DNA of 64,000 nt from Rhodoferax sp. GW822-FHT02A01 (GTDB lineage Bacteria; Pseudomonadota; Gammaproteobacteria; Burkholderiales; Burkholderiaceae_C). Positions 54,271-64,000 of this stretch are shown piece after piece. Position 1 is the first letter of the stretch. Each line of letters opens with the position of its first letter. The notes beneath the pieces are model-generated. The model was not told where the DNA came from, made no database searches, and worked only from the letters and a program-made list of their open reading frames with translations. The stretch is from assembly GCF_038784515.1 (NCBI RefSeq), contig NZ_CP152376.1, positions 1,984,001 to 2,048,000 of the forward strand. The letters run 5' to 3'. Position numbers and translations under genes: made by a program.

Positions 54271-54600
54271 ATGAATTTGACAATCAGTGGTCATCACCTG
54301 GAAGTGACCCCAGCCTTGCGCAGCTATGTAACGGTCAAGCTGGACCGCATCATGCGGCACTTTGATCAGGTGGTCGATGTCAAGGTGTTGCTCACGGTGG
54401 AAAAGCAGAAGGAAAAGGAGCGGCGGCAGCGAGCGGAGTGCAACATTCACGTAAAAGGTAGCGATATGTTCGCCGAAAGTTCCCATCAAGACCTCTATGC
54501 TGCGGTCGACGAACTGGTGGACAAACTGGATCGTCAGGTGGTGCGCCACAAGGACAGAGTGCAGAACCACCACCATGACGCTCCCAAGCGACTGATGTAA
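54271..54600 (+). CDS. hpf: Ribosome hibernation promoting factor
   Basis: The 109-residue protein is the short HPF/YfiA form: [40 protein letters not shown], a basic [17 protein letters not shown] strand and [20 protein letters not shown]. It binds idle 30S subunits and drives 100S dimers together with RMF where present. GGAGGC precedes ATG 54271. The frame is open upstream, but the extra residues have no family likeness. The 221-base gap before it has no recognisable gene; rpoN, often adjacent, is absent. Confidence 0.95.
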   Translation: MNLTISGHHLEVTPALRSYVTVKLDRIMRHFDQVVDVKVLLTVEKQKEKERRQRAECNIHVKGSDMFAESSHQDLYAAVDELVDKLDRQVVRHKDRVQNHHHDAPKRLM

Positions 54601-54620
54601 TTCACAGTAGAATCCGCTCA

Positions 54621-54647
54621 AACCGCCCTGATCAGGGCGGTTTTTTT
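54621..54647 (+). terminator. Strong intrinsic terminator after hpf
   Basis: ACCGCCCTGATCAGGGCGGT (54622-54641) is a perfect palindrome with AA before and a T-run of nine after it. It separates hpf from ptsN, so ptsN needs its own promoter; CATAAT at 54653-54658 is a candidate -10. Confidence 0.93.
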
Positions 54648-54672
54648 ATGTGCATAATCGCACCACTCCATC

Positions 54673-55140
54673 ATGAACCAACTCGCCCGCATCCTGCCTC
54701 CCGCGCAAGTCATTGCGCAAGTGGAAGTCACCAGCAAGAAACGCGCTTTCGAAGAGGCCGGCTTGCTATTTGAGAACCAACATGGTCTCAGCCGTGCGCT
54801 GGTGACCGACAGCCTGTTTTCCAGGGAGCGACTGGGCTCCACAGGGCTGGGTCATGGCGTGGCCATTCCCCATGGCCGGATCAAAGGCCTGAAGGCCCCG
54901 CTGGCTGCGGTGTTTCAGTTGGCTCAGCCAATCGGGTTTGATGCACCGGATGACCAAGCAGTCAATCTGCTGATCTTCCTTTTGGTGCCAGAGGCTGCTA
55001 CGCAGAAACACCTGGAAATCCTTTCTGAAATCGCCGAATTGCTCAGTGACGCAAGTTTGCGCGACGAAATGACAAAGACGACAGACTCCTTGCATCTGCA
55101 CAGCCTGATTGCAGGCTGGCAGTCCGCTCGCACGGCCTGA
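54673..55140 (+). CDS. ptsN: PTS nitrogen regulatory protein EIIA-Ntr
   Basis: The 155-residue EIIA-type protein carries the phosphorylated His in [16 protein letters not shown], near residue 73. The opening [23 protein letters not shown] (shown here in part) matches other Burkholderiales PtsN. In PTS-Ntr it adjusts potassium and nitrogen responses and carbon storage through protein contacts. hprK follows after a 19-base gap. Confidence 0.94.
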   Translation: MNQLARILPPAQVIAQVEVTSKKRAFEEAGLLFENQHGLSRALVTDSLFSRERLGSTGLGHGVAIPHGRIKGLKAPLAAVFQLAQPIGFDAPDDQAVNLLIFLLVPEAATQKHLEILSEIAELLSDASLRDEMTKTTDSLHLHSLIAGWQSARTA

Positions 55141-55159
55141 ATCTCCCCGCACTCGCCCT

Positions 55160-56107
55160 GTGAAACCCACTGCAGTCAGCGCTGACGTCCTGTTCGAGGA
55201 GTTCCGCGGGACCTTGCGCTGGGAGTGGGTGGCAGGCCTGGGTGCTTCCGAGCGCCGCTTTGACGAAGTGGCTGTGCGCGCCGCCCGCTCGGGTGCGGAT
55301 CTGGTGGGCTATCTCAACTACATCCATCCGTACCGTGTGCAGATTCTGGGTGAGCGCGAGGTGGCCTACATCACCAATGCGGCACCAGAAGACTGTGCCC
55401 GCCGCGTCTCACGCATCGTGACGCTGGAGCCGCCGGTACTGGTCCTGGCTGACGGTCAGACCGCGCCGCAAGCACTGCTGTCCATGTGCGAGCGGGCGCA
55501 AATACCCATGTTCTCCACGCGTGAGTCATCTGCCTTCGTGATTGACGTGCTGCGTGCGTATTTGTCCAAACACTTTGCCGACCGCACTTCCATGCACGGC
55601 GTGTTCATCGACATTCTGGGTCTGGGCGTACTCATTACCGGTGAATCCGGTCTGGGCAAGAGCGAGCTGGGCCTGGAGCTGATTTCCCGCGGCAACGGTC
55701 TGGTGGCCGACGACGCCGTGGACCTGTTTCGCATCAACCAAACCACGATTGAAGGGCGCTGCCCGGAGTTGCTGCAAAACCTGCTGGAGGTGCGTGGCAT
55801 CGGCCTGCTCGACATCCGCGCCATCTTTGGTGAAACCGCGGTACGCCGCAAGATGCGACTCAAGCTCATCGTGCATTTGGTGCGTCGCGAAACCCTGGAG
55901 CGCGAATACGAGCGCATCCCCTATGAGCCGCTTACCCAGGACGTTCTTGGTGTGCCGGTGCGCAAGGTGGTGATCCAGGTGGTGGCCGGTCGCAACATCG
56001 CCGTGCTGGTGGAGGCTGCCGTGCGCAACACCATCCTGCAGTTGCGCGGTATCGATACCTATCAGGAGTTTGTGGAGCGGCATCGCAAGGCCATGGCGCA
56101 GGGCTGA
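55160..56107 (+). CDS. hprK: HPr kinase/phosphorylase
   Basis: The 315-residue enzyme phosphorylates a Ser of HPr-like proteins. The Walker A is [20 protein letters not shown] near 155-172, and the family signature [19 protein letters not shown] lies near 210. In betaproteobacteria it acts in the PTS-Ntr signalling set next to ptsN. GTG 55160 is preferred; a TTG at 55109 would overlap ptsN by 32 bases. Confidence 0.95.
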   Translation: MKPTAVSADVLFEEFRGTLRWEWVAGLGASERRFDEVAVRAARSGADLVGYLNYIHPYRVQILGEREVAYITNAAPEDCARRVSRIVTLEPPVLVLADGQTAPQALLSMCERAQIPMFSTRESSAFVIDVLRAYLSKHFADRTSMHGVFIDILGLGVLITGESGLGKSELGLELISRGNGLVADDAVDLFRINQTTIEGRCPELLQNLLEVRGIGLLDIRAIFGETAVRRKMRLKLIVHLVRRETLEREYERIPYEPLTQDVLGVPVRKVVIQVVAGRNIAVLVEAAVRNTILQLRGIDTYQEFVERHRKAMAQG

Positions 56108-56131
56108 TTGCCCCGGCATGGCCCCGACCAC

Positions 56132-56560
56132 TCAGGTGCTGCGGTTGGGGCAGTTGGTTCGGTTGCAGTGTGCGTACAGGCTCAGTGCATGGTCGGAAAT
56201 GGTGAAGCCCTTGGCCTTGGCCACTGCGTGCTGGCGCTTTTCAATTTCCGGATCGTAAAACTCTTCCACCTTGCCGCAATCCAGGCACACCAAGTGGTCA
56301 TGGTGCTGCCCCTCGTCGAGCTCATAGACAGCCTTGTCGCTCTCGAAATGGCTGCGGATCAGAATGCCAGCCTGTTCGAACTGGGTCAGTACGCGGTAGA
56401 CCGTCGCCAGACCCACATCGGAGCGTTCATCCAGCAAGATGCGGTACACGTCCTCGGCCGTCATGTGGCGATGCTTGCCGCGCTGGAAAACTTCCAGAAT
56501 TTTCAGGCGCGGTGCAGTGGCTTTGAGGCCGGTGTTCTTGAGTTCGTCGATGTTGGTCAT
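56132..56560 (-). CDS. fur: Ferric uptake regulator
   Basis: The 142-residue metalloregulator begins [20 protein letters not shown]. The winged-helix DNA-binding part (1-85) includes [18 protein letters not shown], and metal sites lie in [29 protein letters not shown] and CNRTNCPN. It is divergent from bamE (86 bases between starts), the usual Burkholderiales arrangement. Confidence 0.97.
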   Translation of the reverse strand: MTNIDELKNTGLKATAPRLKILEVFQRGKHRHMTAEDVYRILLDERSDVGLATVYRVLTQFEQAGILIRSHFESDKAVYELDEGQHHDHLVCLDCGKVEEFYDPEIEKRQHAVAKAKGFTISDHALSLYAHCNRTNCPNRST

Positions 56561-56610
56561 GGTGTCTGAAACGCCGGAAAAGCTCAGCCGCCCGGCAGAG
56601 GCCCAACCGC

Positions 56611-56616
56611 TACAAT
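56611..56616 (+). promoter_or_regulatory. Possible -10 element of bamE
   Basis: TACAAT, 31 bases before the bamE start in the fur/bamE divergent gap. It matches the -10 candidates of yajC and pgk. The -35 region is poor. Confidence 0.4.
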
Positions 56617-56646
56617 GGTCCGATCATATCGCTCACTCCCCCATTC

Positions 56647-57186
56647 ATGCTTGACACTTTTCGTTTGCGTCCTTTTCTGCTGCCGCTGGCCTTGCTGATC
56701 GGGAGCCTGACAGCATGCTCCAGTGCGCCCTCTACCAAGAGCTGGTTGGACGTTGTTTCGCCCTACCGCATTGACCGCGTGCAAGGCAATGTGGTGACGC
56801 GTGAACAGGTCAATGCCCTGAAGACCGGAATGCCCCGCAGCGTCGTGCGGGATATATTGGGTACACCTTTGCTTACAAGTGTTTTCCACGCGGATCGCTG
56901 GGACTATGTGTTTACCTTTCGTCGCCAGGGTGTGGAGCCGCAATCCCGCCACGTGACCGTCTACTTCAAGGGCGAGAACCTGGATCGGTATGAGGCGGAT
57001 GATCTCCCCTCCGAGGCCGAATTTGTGGCTACCCTCAAACCCATGGCCCCGCCCGAAAAGCTTCCGCCCATGGAAGCCTCGGCGGAAAGCCTTGAGAAAT
57101 TCCCGGCCCCAGCCAAACCGGCCGCTGCGGCGCCTGCGGCCAAGGCGGCTTCTGTGTACCCTCCACTTGAGCCCACGGGCAAATAA
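56647..57186 (+). CDS. bamE: Outer membrane assembly lipoprotein BamE (OmlA)
   Basis: The 179-residue lipoprotein has the signal LPLALLIGSLTAC, with lipidated Cys near residue 24. The BamE/SmpA domain follows (about 38-125): YRIDRVQGNVVTREQVNALK, GMPRSVVRDILGTPLL and DYVFTFRRQG. The Ala/Pro-rich C-terminal tail after 140 is an extension compared with the E. coli protein. It works in the BAM complex at the outer membrane. dapB follows 33 bases later. Confidence 0.94.
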   Translation: MLDTFRLRPFLLPLALLIGSLTACSSAPSTKSWLDVVSPYRIDRVQGNVVTREQVNALKTGMPRSVVRDILGTPLLTSVFHADRWDYVFTFRRQGVEPQSRHVTVYFKGENLDRYEADDLPSEAEFVATLKPMAPPEKLPPMEASAESLEKFPAPAKPAAAAPAAKAASVYPPLEPTGK

Positions 57187-57219
57187 CTACTTTCAATTTC
57201 CCAGGACAGGATCGGGACC

Positions 57220-58023
57220 ATGACCCACAGAATTGCAGTTGCTGGCGCCTCCGGCCGAATGGGGCAGATGTTGGTTGATGCGGTGCGCGCTGCCGACGAC
57301 TGCACGTTGACCGGTGCGCTGGATATCGCCTCCAGCCCAGCCATTGGCAAGGATGCAGGTTCCTTTTCCGGGCAGCCCACCGGCGTGTTGATCACGTCCG
57401 ACCTGCGTGCTGGCCTTGCGAACAGCCAGGTGCTGATTGACTTTACCCGCCCCGAAGGCACGCTGGAGCATGTACGTGTGTGCCGCGAACTGGGTGTATC
57501 CATGGTGATAGGTACCACCGGGTTTACCGAGGCACAGAAAGCCGAAATCGATGCGGCTTCCAAGGACATTGCCATCATGATGGCGCCCAACATGAGCGTG
57601 GGCGTGAATGTCACACTCAAGTTGCTGGAGATGGCGGCCAAGGTTCTTTCCACCGGATACGACATCGAGATCGTGGAGGCCCATCATCGCTACAAGGTGG
57701 ACGCGCCCTCGGGTACCGCGCTCAAGATGGGTGAGGTCATTGCCGGCGCCTTGGGGCGGGATCTGAAGGATTGCGCTGTCTATGCGCGTGAAGGGGTGAC
57801 CGGTGAGCGGGACCCTTCGAGCATCGGCTTTGCCACGATACGCGGCGGCGACATCGTGGGTGATCACACCGTACTGTTTGCCGGCATTGGCGAGCGCATC
57901 GAGATCAGCCACAAGTCTTCCAGCCGCGTCACCTATGCACAGGGCAGTTTGCGGGCTGTGCGTTTTCTGGCTGGACGCAAGTCCGGGATGTTTGACATGT
58001 TTGATGTACTGGGGCTGAAGTGA
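57220..58023 (+). CDS. dapB: 4-hydroxy-tetrahydrodipicolinate reductase
   Basis: The 267-residue lysine and meso-diaminopimelate enzyme has [17 protein letters not shown] as NAD(P)H site, VIGTTGFTE and [11 protein letters not shown], and the catalytic block [18 protein letters not shown] (two His). [20 protein letters not shown] ends the protein. The GTG of the next gene overlaps its stop. Confidence 0.97.
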   Translation: MTHRIAVAGASGRMGQMLVDAVRAADDCTLTGALDIASSPAIGKDAGSFSGQPTGVLITSDLRAGLANSQVLIDFTRPEGTLEHVRVCRELGVSMVIGTTGFTEAQKAEIDAASKDIAIMMAPNMSVGVNVTLKLLEMAAKVLSTGYDIEIVEAHHRYKVDAPSGTALKMGEVIAGALGRDLKDCAVYAREGVTGERDPSSIGFATIRGGDIVGDHTVLFAGIGERIEISHKSSSRVTYAQGSLRAVRFLAGRKSGMFDMFDVLGLK

Positions 58024-58667
58024 ACGCACTCGATCTGCTCTTTCGTCGCGACGCTGTGAGCAGCGCCGTGGCCATGCTCTTGTTGCTGATGTCCGTAGGC
58101 AGCTGGGTAGTCCTGCTGTGGAAGTCGTGGTTGTTGCAGCGTGCATCCAAAGACGTGGGCCGCAGTACCCAGGCGTTCTGGCAGGCAGCCTCTTATGAAG
58201 ATGGTTTGTCTGTGGTTCGGGCACTGGATCGGGAGCAACTGGTTGCCGCCTTGGTGACGGCCGCTGCAGTGGAGCCGGGTGCAGGCAATATGGCTAGCAG
58301 GGGAGATCGTTCGCAGCAGCTCACCCGGGTGTTGCGTGGTGCCTTGCATGCCGCGCTGCGCAAGTTGCAGTCGGGCCAGGTGTTGCTGGCGACCGTAGGC
58401 TCCACTGCCCCCTTCGTTGGATTGCTGGGAACCGTCTGGGGTATCTACCACGCACTGATGGGCATCGCCGGAGCAGGGCAGATCAGCATAGAGAAAATCT
58501 CCGGGCCGGTGGGGGAGTCTCTCATCATGACCGCCGCTGGCCTGGCTGTGGCCATTCCGGCGGTGCTGGGCTACAACATTCTGGGCCGCTCCATCGGGCG
58601 CATCGAGGCGGATCTGGAAGGCTTCGCCCGCGACCTGCGCGAACTGTTGCTGACGCAAGAACTATGA
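58020..58667 (+). CDS. exbB: MotA/TolQ/ExbB proton channel family protein
   Basis: The 215-residue inner membrane protein starts at GTG 58020, overlapping the dapB stop. It has three membrane segments: [40 protein letters not shown], and the helix in [20 protein letters not shown]. The [18 protein letters not shown] motif is the family signature. With ExbD it would energise a TonB-type or related system. TolQ is possible by sequence, but no other tol gene is nearby. Confidence 0.9.
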   Translation: MNALDLLFRRDAVSSAVAMLLLLMSVGSWVVLLWKSWLLQRASKDVGRSTQAFWQAASYEDGLSVVRALDREQLVAALVTAAAVEPGAGNMASRGDRSQQLTRVLRGALHAALRKLQSGQVLLATVGSTAPFVGLLGTVWGIYHALMGIAGAGQISIEKISGPVGESLIMTAAGLAVAIPAVLGYNILGRSIGRIEADLEGFARDLRELLLTQEL

Positions 58668-59089
58668 GCTTCGGTAAATTGGAGCGCAGCCAAGGCTCCG
58701 CACCCATGAGCGACATCAACATGACACCGTTGATCGATGTCATGTTGGTGCTGCTGGTTATTTTCATCATTACCGCGCCCTTGATGGTCAGCTCGGTGCA
58801 GGTGGATTTGCCCAAGGCTTCGGCCACGGCGTCGAATGCGCCCAAGTTTGTGGAAATCACGATTGACCGTGGCGGTCAGGTGTTTGTCGAAGACGCGCTG
58901 CAGACGACGGAGTCACTCGATCTTCTGCTGGACAAGACGGCCAAGGCCAATCCAGAGGCAGAAGTACGTTTGCGTGCAGATACCACCGTTCCTTATGGTC
59001 GCGTGGTGGAAGTCATGGGGCAGGCGCAAAAGGCTGGTTTGAGCCGCATCGGCTTTGTTGCGCAAGCGCCGGACAAAGCCAAGTCGTAA
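58664..59089 (+). CDS. exbD: Biopolymer transporter ExbD/TolR family protein
   Basis: The 141-residue protein has one N-terminal membrane helix with the proton-carrying Asp in INMTPLIDVMLVLLVIFII, and a periplasmic domain (VEITIDRGGQVFVEDALQT, VRLRADTTVPYGRVVEVMG). It overlaps exbB by ATGA. The two should form the proton channel pair. TonB is not in the window. Confidence 0.92.
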   Translation: MSFGKLERSQGSAPMSDINMTPLIDVMLVLLVIFIITAPLMVSSVQVDLPKASATASNAPKFVEITIDRGGQVFVEDALQTTESLDLLLDKTAKANPEAEVRLRADTTVPYGRVVEVMGQAQKAGLSRIGFVAQAPDKAKS

Positions 59090-59119
59090 CCTGCCATCGG
59101 CTGCTTCCCAAGGCGGTTG

Positions 59120-59154
59120 CCGGGCTGCGCCCGGATGGCCTGTGGCGCAGCGCC
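59120..59154 (+). repeat. Two tandem small hairpins before leuS
   Basis: CCGGGC-TGC-GCCCGG (59120-59134) and GGCGC-A-GCGCC (59144-59154) lie between exbD and leuS. No T-run follows; TAAAAT at 59155-59160 could be a -10 for leuS. Confidence 0.4.
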
Positions 59155-59205
59155 TAAAATCACTCCAAGCACTTCCTTTGCGGCCAATGGGCCGCGTCAA
59201 CACCC

Positions 59206-61962
59206 ATGCAAGACAAATACCAGCACCTCGACGTAGAAAAAGCAGCGCAAGCCCATTGGGCGCAGCCTTTGTGGAGCGGCCGCAATGCCTACCAAGTGGT
59301 GGAAAACGCGCTGGATGCCAACGGCAAGCCACGCAAGAAGTTCTACGCCTGCTCCATGCTGCCCTACCCCAGTGGCAAGCTGCACATGGGCCACGTGCGC
59401 AACTACACCATCAACGACATGCTCACGCGCTACTTGCGCATGAACGGTTACAACGTGCTCATGCCTATGGGCTGGGACGCCTTCGGCCTGCCTGCCGAGA
59501 ACGCCGCACTCAAGAACAAAGTGCCGCCGGCCAAGTGGACCTACGAGAACATCGCCTACATGAAGGGCCAGATGCAGGCCATGGGGCTGGCCATCGACTG
59601 GAGCCGCGAGGTCACCACCTGTGACCCGAGCTACTACAAATGGAACCAGTGGCTGTTTCTGAAGATGCTGGAGAAGGGCATTGCCTACCGCAAGACCCAG
59701 ATCGTCAACTGGGACCCGGTGGACCAGACCGTGCTGGCCAATGAGCAGGTGATCGACGGCAAGGGCTGGAGAACCGGTGCCACCGTCGAAAAGCGCGAGA
59801 TTCCCGGTTACTACCTCAAGATCACCGATTACGCGCAAGAGCTGCTGGACCACGTGCAGCTGGGCAACGACAAGGCCACGCTCAACGGCTGGCCGGAGCG
59901 CGTGCGCCTGATGCAGGAAAACTGGATCGGCAAGAGCGAGGGTGTGCGCTTTGCGTTCACCCACACCATTGCCGGTGATGATGGCAAGCTCATTGGCGAC
60001 GGGCACATGTACGTGTTCACCACCCGTGCCGACACCATCATGGGCGTGACCTTCTGCGCCGTGGCACCCGAGCATCCCCTGGCGCAGCACGCGGCCAAGA
60101 CCAACGCCAAGCTGGCCGCATTCATTGAGGAGTGCAAGGCTGGTGGCACTACCGAGGCCGAACTCGCACTCAAGGACAAGCTGGGCATGGCCACGGGTCT
60201 GCAGGTGGTGCATCCCCTGACACACCGTCCGGTGGAAGTGTGGGTGGGCAACTACGTGCTGATGAGCTACGGCGACGGCGCCGTGATGGGGGTGCCCGCA
60301 CACGACGAGCGCGACTTCGCCTTCGCCAAGAAATACGGTATTGCCATCCACGACGTGGTCCACATTGATGGCCTGACCTATGACCACGAGCGCTGGCAGG
60401 ACTGGTATGCCGACAAGCAGCGTGGCGTGACGGTCAACTCCGATGTATTCAGCGGCCTGAACTACCAGGAGGCGGTGGACGCTGTGGCCCATGCGTTGAA
60501 CGCCAAGGGCCTGGGCGATAAAAAGACCACCTGGCGCCTGCGCGATTGGGGCGTGAGCCGACAGCGCTACTGGGGCACGCCGATTCCCATCATCCACTGC
60601 GACGAGCATGGTGCCGTGCCCGTGCCTGAAAAAGACCTGCCCGTGGTGCTGCCGCAGGACTGCGTGCCCGATGGTTCCGGCAATCCGCTGCACAAGCACG
60701 AAGGCTTCCACGCCGGCGTGGTCTGCCCGGTGTGCGGCAAGCCCGCGCGCCGCGAAACCGACACCATGGACACGTTTGTGGACAGCTCCTGGTACTACAT
60801 GCGCTATTGCGATCCGCACAACCTCGACAAGATGGTGGACGGTGGCACCGACTACTGGATGGCCGACCAGAACAAGGCCACTGGCGGCAGCGGCATGGAC
60901 CAGTACATTGGCGGTATCGAACACGCCATCCTGCACCTGCTGTACGCGCGCTTCTGGACCAAGGTGATGCGCGACCTGGGCCTGGTAAAGGTGGATGAAC
61001 CCTTTACCAAGCTGCTGACGCAAGGCATGGTGCTCAACCACATCTATTCCCGCAAGGGCGAGAAGGGCGGCAAGGAATACTTCTGGCCCGCCGACGTGGA
61101 GCATGTGCTGGACGCCTCCGGCAAGGTCGTGGGTGCCAAGCTGACCAAACAGGTGGGCGATTTGCCCGCAGGGACTGCCATCGATTACGAGGGCGTGGGC
61201 ACCATGTCCAAGTCCAAGAACAACGGCGTGGACCCGCAGGACCTGATCGAGCGCTACGGCGCCGACACCGCACGCCTCTACACCATGTTCACTGCCCCGC
61301 CCGAGGCCACACTGGAGTGGAACGACGCGGCAGTGGAAGGCAGCTACCGCTTTTTGCGCCGCGTCTGGAACTTCGGCTACAAGCTCTCCACCATGGACTT
61401 TTCCAAGGCGCAGGCCAGCGTGGCCCAGGCGGGCAGCCTGCAGGCCGTGGAGTTCGGCAAGGAAGCCAAGGCCCTGCGCCTGGAAATGCACACGGTGCTC
61501 AAGCAGGTGGACTACGACTACCAGCGCATGCAATACAACACCGTGGTGTCTGGCGCCATGAAGATGATCAACGCCCTGGACGACTTCAAGGCTGTGGACA
61601 GCGCCGGTGCGCAAGTGGCGCTGATCGAAGGCTTCGGCATCCTGCTGCGTTGCCTGTACCCGGCGACACCGCACTTGGCCCACACCCTGTGGTCTGAGCT
61701 GGGTTACGCTGCGCAACTGGGTGACCTGCTGGATGCGCCTTGGCCGCAAGTGGATGCTTCGGCCTTGGTGCAGGACGAAATCGAACTGGTGTTGCAGATC
61801 AATGGCAAGCTGCGCGGCTCCATTGTGGTCGCGGCCGGTGCCGACAAGGCGACGATAGAGGCGGCAGCATTGGCCAGCCCTGTGTTTGTCAGCCACGCAG
61901 CCGGTGCCCTGCCCAAGAAGGTTGTGGTGGTGCCCGGTCGCCTTGTCAATGTGGTGGTGTAA
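59206..61962 (+). CDS. leuS: Leucyl-tRNA synthetase
   Basis: The 918-residue class I synthetase is longer than the 860-residue E. coli protein. The HIGH motif is [20 protein letters not shown] (about 50-69), the editing domain runs from about 225 to 420, and the KMSKS loop reads [12 protein letters not shown] near 668. Extra residues are seen in [20 protein letters not shown] and in the segment [20 protein letters not shown]. lptE begins directly after the stop with GTG. Confidence 0.97.
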   Translation: MQDKYQHLDVEKAAQAHWAQPLWSGRNAYQVVENALDANGKPRKKFYACSMLPYPSGKLHMGHVRNYTINDMLTRYLRMNGYNVLMPMGWDAFGLPAENAALKNKVPPAKWTYENIAYMKGQMQAMGLAIDWSREVTTCDPSYYKWNQWLFLKMLEKGIAYRKTQIVNWDPVDQTVLANEQVIDGKGWRTGATVEKREIPGYYLKITDYAQELLDHVQLGNDKATLNGWPERVRLMQENWIGKSEGVRFAFTHTIAGDDGKLIGDGHMYVFTTRADTIMGVTFCAVAPEHPLAQHAAKTNAKLAAFIEECKAGGTTEAELALKDKLGMATGLQVVHPLTHRPVEVWVGNYVLMSYGDGAVMGVPAHDERDFAFAKKYGIAIHDVVHIDGLTYDHERWQDWYADKQRGVTVNSDVFSGLNYQEAVDAVAHALNAKGLGDKKTTWRLRDWGVSRQRYWGTPIPIIHCDEHGAVPVPEKDLPVVLPQDCVPDGSGNPLHKHEGFHAGVVCPVCGKPARRETDTMDTFVDSSWYYMRYCDPHNLDKMVDGGTDYWMADQNKATGGSGMDQYIGGIEHAILHLLYARFWTKVMRDLGLVKVDEPFTKLLTQGMVLNHIYSRKGEKGGKEYFWPADVEHVLDASGKVVGAKLTKQVGDLPAGTAIDYEGVGTMSKSKNNGVDPQDLIERYGADTARLYTMFTAPPEATLEWNDAAVEGSYRFLRRVWNFGYKLSTMDFSKAQASVAQAGSLQAVEFGKEAKALRLEMHTVLKQVDYDYQRMQYNTVVSGAMKMINALDDFKAVDSAGAQVALIEGFGILLRCLYPATPHLAHTLWSELGYAAQLGDLLDAPWPQVDASALVQDEIELVLQINGKLRGSIVVAAGADKATIEAAALASPVFVSHAAGALPKKVVVVPGRLVNVVV

Positions 61963-62469
61963 GTGAACATTCTGCGGCGCTCCGTGCTGGCCCTTGTGGC
62001 TGTAGCGGCCATTGCCGGTTGCGGCTTCAAGCTGCGCACCAGCCAGGCGCTGCCCTTTCGCACCATCGCCGTGACGCCGGAAAACGCCTCCGGTGTGGCA
62101 GGGGACATAGCGCGCTACCTGGGAGACTCCTGGCGCCCCGTGGCGCCCAAGGCTGGCGGCGAGGTTCCAGAAGTGATTCTGGATATCCTGCAAGAGGTGC
62201 GTGAGAAGGTGGTGGTAGGCGTCAATGCCTCCGGCCAGGTGCGTGAATACGAACTGCGCCTGACGGTCAGGTTCCGCCTGCGCAGCAGCAAGGGTGACGA
62301 TGTGATCGCCCCATCCGTCATCGAGCAGCACCGCAGCATCAGCTTCAACGAGTCCGCCGTGTTGGCCAAGGAAACGGAAGAGGCATTGCTCTATCGCGAT
62401 ATGCAATCCGATGTGGTGCAGCAGCTGATGCGGCGTCTTGCCGCAGTCAAGCCCGCAGGGCCCGAGTAA
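61963..62469 (+). CDS. lptE: LPS-assembly lipoprotein LptE
   Basis: The 168-residue lipoprotein starts at GTG 61963, right after the leuS stop. The signal LALVAVAAIAGC gives lipidated C20, followed by GFKLRTSQALPFRTI, the LptE fold start. It plugs the LptD barrel that inserts lipopolysaccharide in the outer membrane. holA is nine bases downstream; leuS-lptE-holA is a common order in proteobacteria. Confidence 0.93.
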   Translation: MNILRRSVLALVAVAAIAGCGFKLRTSQALPFRTIAVTPENASGVAGDIARYLGDSWRPVAPKAGGEVPEVILDILQEVREKVVVGVNASGQVREYELRLTVRFRLRSSKGDDVIAPSVIEQHRSISFNESAVLAKETEEALLYRDMQSDVVQQLMRRLAAVKPAGPE

Positions 62470-62478
62470 GTCCGCGTC

Positions 62479-63564
62479 ATGCAAGTTTCCGCAGGGCAAC
62501 TCGCCAACCATCTGCAGCGTGGACTCAAGAGTCTGTACACGCTGCACGGTGATGAGCCGCTGCTGGTGCAGGAGGCGCTGGATGCCATACGAACCCATGC
62601 CCGTGCCCAAGGCTTTTCCGAGCGCAGTTCCCACACCGTGGCCGGCGCGCACTTCGACTGGAGTGCGGTGTTGGCAGCCGGCGGCTCGCTCAGCCTGTTT
62701 GCCGACAAGCAGATCATTGAAATCCGCATCCCCAGCGGCAAGCCGGGCAAGGACGGCAGCGTGGCCCTGCAGCAATTGGCTGAGGCCGCCCAGGGCAACG
62801 ACGCGGTTCTGACCATTGTGATGCTGCCGCGCCTGGACAAGATGACCAAGTCCAGCGCCTGGTTCGCGGCACTGGACGGCAACGGCGTGACGCTGGAAGT
62901 GCAACCGGTGGAGCGCAGCGCACTGCCGCAGTGGATTGCCCAGCGCCTGGGTGCGCAGGGGTTGCGCGTGGAGCCTGGCGAGGCCGGGCAACGCAGCTTG
63001 CAGTTTTTTGCCGATCGCGTGGAGGGCAATCTGCTGGCGGCCCATCAGGAGATCCAGAAGCTGGCGTTGCTGTTCCCTGCCGACCTGCAAGGCAGCGTGC
63101 TGACTTTCGAGCAGATCGAAAGCGCGGTGCTCAACGTAGCGCGCTACGACGTATTCAAACTTTCGGAATCCGTCCTGGCGGGCAGGCCCGAACGTGTGCA
63201 GCGCATGCTCGACGGATTGCAGGCTGAGGGCGAGGCCGAGGTGCTGGTGCACTACACCCTGGCTGAAGACATCCGTGCCCTCAAGCGGGTGAAGGACGCC
63301 ATGGCCCAGGGCAAGCCGTTGCCCATGGCGCTGCGCGAGAACCGCATCTGGGGCAACAAGGAGCGCCTGTTCGAGCGGGTGCTGCCACGCCTGTCTGCAG
63401 CGGCGTTGGCCGATCTGCTGCAATCGGCCCATTTGGTGGATGGCATCGTCAAGGGCCTGAAGCAACCCGATTGGCCGGTGAGTGGCTGGCAGGCGTTGCA
63501 CCAACTCGCCCTGGAGCTGTGCCATTTGTGTGCACCCCAGCAGGCCACCCGCAGCCCGCATTGA
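62479..63564 (+). CDS. holA: DNA polymerase III subunit delta
   Basis: The 361-residue clamp-loader subunit opens the beta clamp. It begins MQVSAGQLANHLQRGLKSLY and has YTLHGDEPLLVQEALDAIR near 20-38, then KQIIEIRIPSGKPGKDG, VMLPRLDKMTKSSAWFAALD and the C-terminal EDIRALKRVKDAMAQGK. Domain order and length are normal. It is near-contiguous with lptE. Confidence 0.95.
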   Translation: MQVSAGQLANHLQRGLKSLYTLHGDEPLLVQEALDAIRTHARAQGFSERSSHTVAGAHFDWSAVLAAGGSLSLFADKQIIEIRIPSGKPGKDGSVALQQLAEAAQGNDAVLTIVMLPRLDKMTKSSAWFAALDGNGVTLEVQPVERSALPQWIAQRLGAQGLRVEPGEAGQRSLQFFADRVEGNLLAAHQEIQKLALLFPADLQGSVLTFEQIESAVLNVARYDVFKLSESVLAGRPERVQRMLDGLQAEGEAEVLVHYTLAEDIRALKRVKDAMAQGKPLPMALRENRIWGNKERLFERVLPRLSAAALADLLQSAHLVDGIVKGLKQPDWPVSGWQALHQLALELCHLCAPQQATRSPH

Positions 63565-63618
63565 GCCCGCTTTCAGAGGGCTGATTTCCGGCTCCCGGCG
63601 TTCTGCGAAAATGTCGAC

Positions 63619-64000
63619 ATGAACGCGCTCAACATCTCCGAATACTCCCAGTCCCTGGGTGTGCAGGCCAAGGCCGCCTCCAGCGTCATGGCCGCAGCGT
63701 CCGCCGCAGTCAAGAACAAGGTCTTGCGCCGTCTGGCGGCCTTGCTGCGCGAGAACACCCAGGCCCTGCAGGTGGATAACGCCAGGGACCTGGAACGCGC
63801 CACGGCTGCCGGGCTGGCGGCGCCCATGGTGGACCGCCTCAAGCTCACCCCCAAGGTGCTGGAGACCTGTGCCGATGGTTGCGAGCAGCTGGCTGGTATG
63901 GCCGACGTGATTGGCGAGATCATCGGCATGCGCCAGCAGCCCAGCGGCATCCGCGTGGGCCAGATGCGCGTACCCATCGGTGTGTTCGGCATGATCTTCG
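63619..64000 (+). CDS. proA: Gamma-glutamyl phosphate reductase, N-terminal part (cut by window edge)
   Basis: ATG 63619 opens a frame that stays open to the end of the window (127 codons). The sequence [40 protein letters not shown] and [17 protein letters not shown] matches the start of ProA, the NADPH-dependent second step of proline synthesis. The catalytic Cys lies beyond the edge. It follows holA by 54 bases. Confidence 0.93.
   Translation, partial: MNALNISEYSQSLGVQAKAASSVMAAASAAVKNKVLRRLAALLRENTQALQVDNARDLERATAAGLAAPMVDRLKLTPKVLETCADGCEQLAGMADVIGEIIGMRQQPSGIRVGQMRVPIGVFGMIF

Noticed and set aside
59197..63561. A minus-strand open frame of 1454 codons antisense to leuS, lptE and holA
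   Set aside because: The three plus-strand genes happen to share one frame, and GC-rich genes avoid TTA, CTA and TCA codons, which are the antisense stops. The translated sequence is His/Gln/Gly-rich and unlike a protein family.

Overview
The window looks like chromosomal DNA of a betaproteobacterium in the order Burkholderiales, probably family Comamonadaceae (Rhodoferax/Polaromonas-like). The reasons are inferential: GC-rich codon use, and gene neighbourhoods I know from that group (yajC-secD-secF; smg-dprA-LysM protein next to def-fmt; hpf-ptsN-hprK; fur opposite bamE; dapB-exbB-exbD-leuS-lptE-holA-proA). No tRNA, rRNA, CRISPR array, prophage or insertion sequence was recognised. Nearly all of the window is coding; the only stretch over 300 bases without a gene is 39388-39717.

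Layout. 1-3534: the start of a probable methyltransferase on the minus strand, then a small accessory set (exported SnoaL-like protein, unusual SDR, polysaccharide deacetylase, LysR regulator). 3727-9364: Sec accessory genes yajC, secD, secF and a large DUF1631 protein. 9383-15117: smg, dprA and a LysM protein on the minus strand, divergent from def, fmt and an AzlCD amino acid exporter. 15223-21791: lower glycolysis (pgk, pyk, fba), interrupted by a minus-strand Hpt plus REC-GGDEF signalling pair, ending in purC and a strong terminator. 21868-24096: a minus-strand lipoprotein hydrolase and OmpW porin pair, less GC-rich by eye than its surroundings. 24239-34141: thioredoxin-TPR protein, purE-purK-sua5, a PBP4-type peptidase, and a tightly packed chain (EamA transporter, tsaB, rimI, uracil-DNA glycosylase, pyrF, GST).

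34143-39387 is a catabolic island: a GntR regulator divergent from a five-gene operon that fits trans-4-hydroxy-L-proline degradation (epimerase, three-subunit D-hydroxyproline dehydrogenase, pyrroline-4-hydroxy-2-carboxylate deaminase). A 14-bp perfect palindrome sits in the shared promoter region. Just downstream, between convergent genes, lies the most unusual structure of the window: two inverted copies of a 45-bp core, each in the loop of its own, sequence-unrelated long hairpin stem, with a compensatory base change in an internal mini-hairpin.

39718-49338: uvrA divergent from ssb, a small unknown protein, a Crp/Fnr regulator, mnmA, a Nudix hydrolase and the three-part proton-translocating transhydrogenase pntAA-pntAB-pntB. 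49414-54049: acyl-CoA ligase, MTA/SAH nucleosidase, CorA (with a leader that can fold in two ways) and an AI-2E family transporter. 54271-64000: hpf, ptsN, hprK, fur, bamE, dapB, exbB, exbD, leuS, lptE, holA and the start of proA, which runs off the end.

Most of the content is housekeeping. The parts worth a second look are the twin hairpin repeat, the hydroxyproline operon and its operator, the hydrolase/OmpW pair with its long upstream palindrome, the corA leader, and the SDR that lacks the usual catalytic Tyr-Lys pair.
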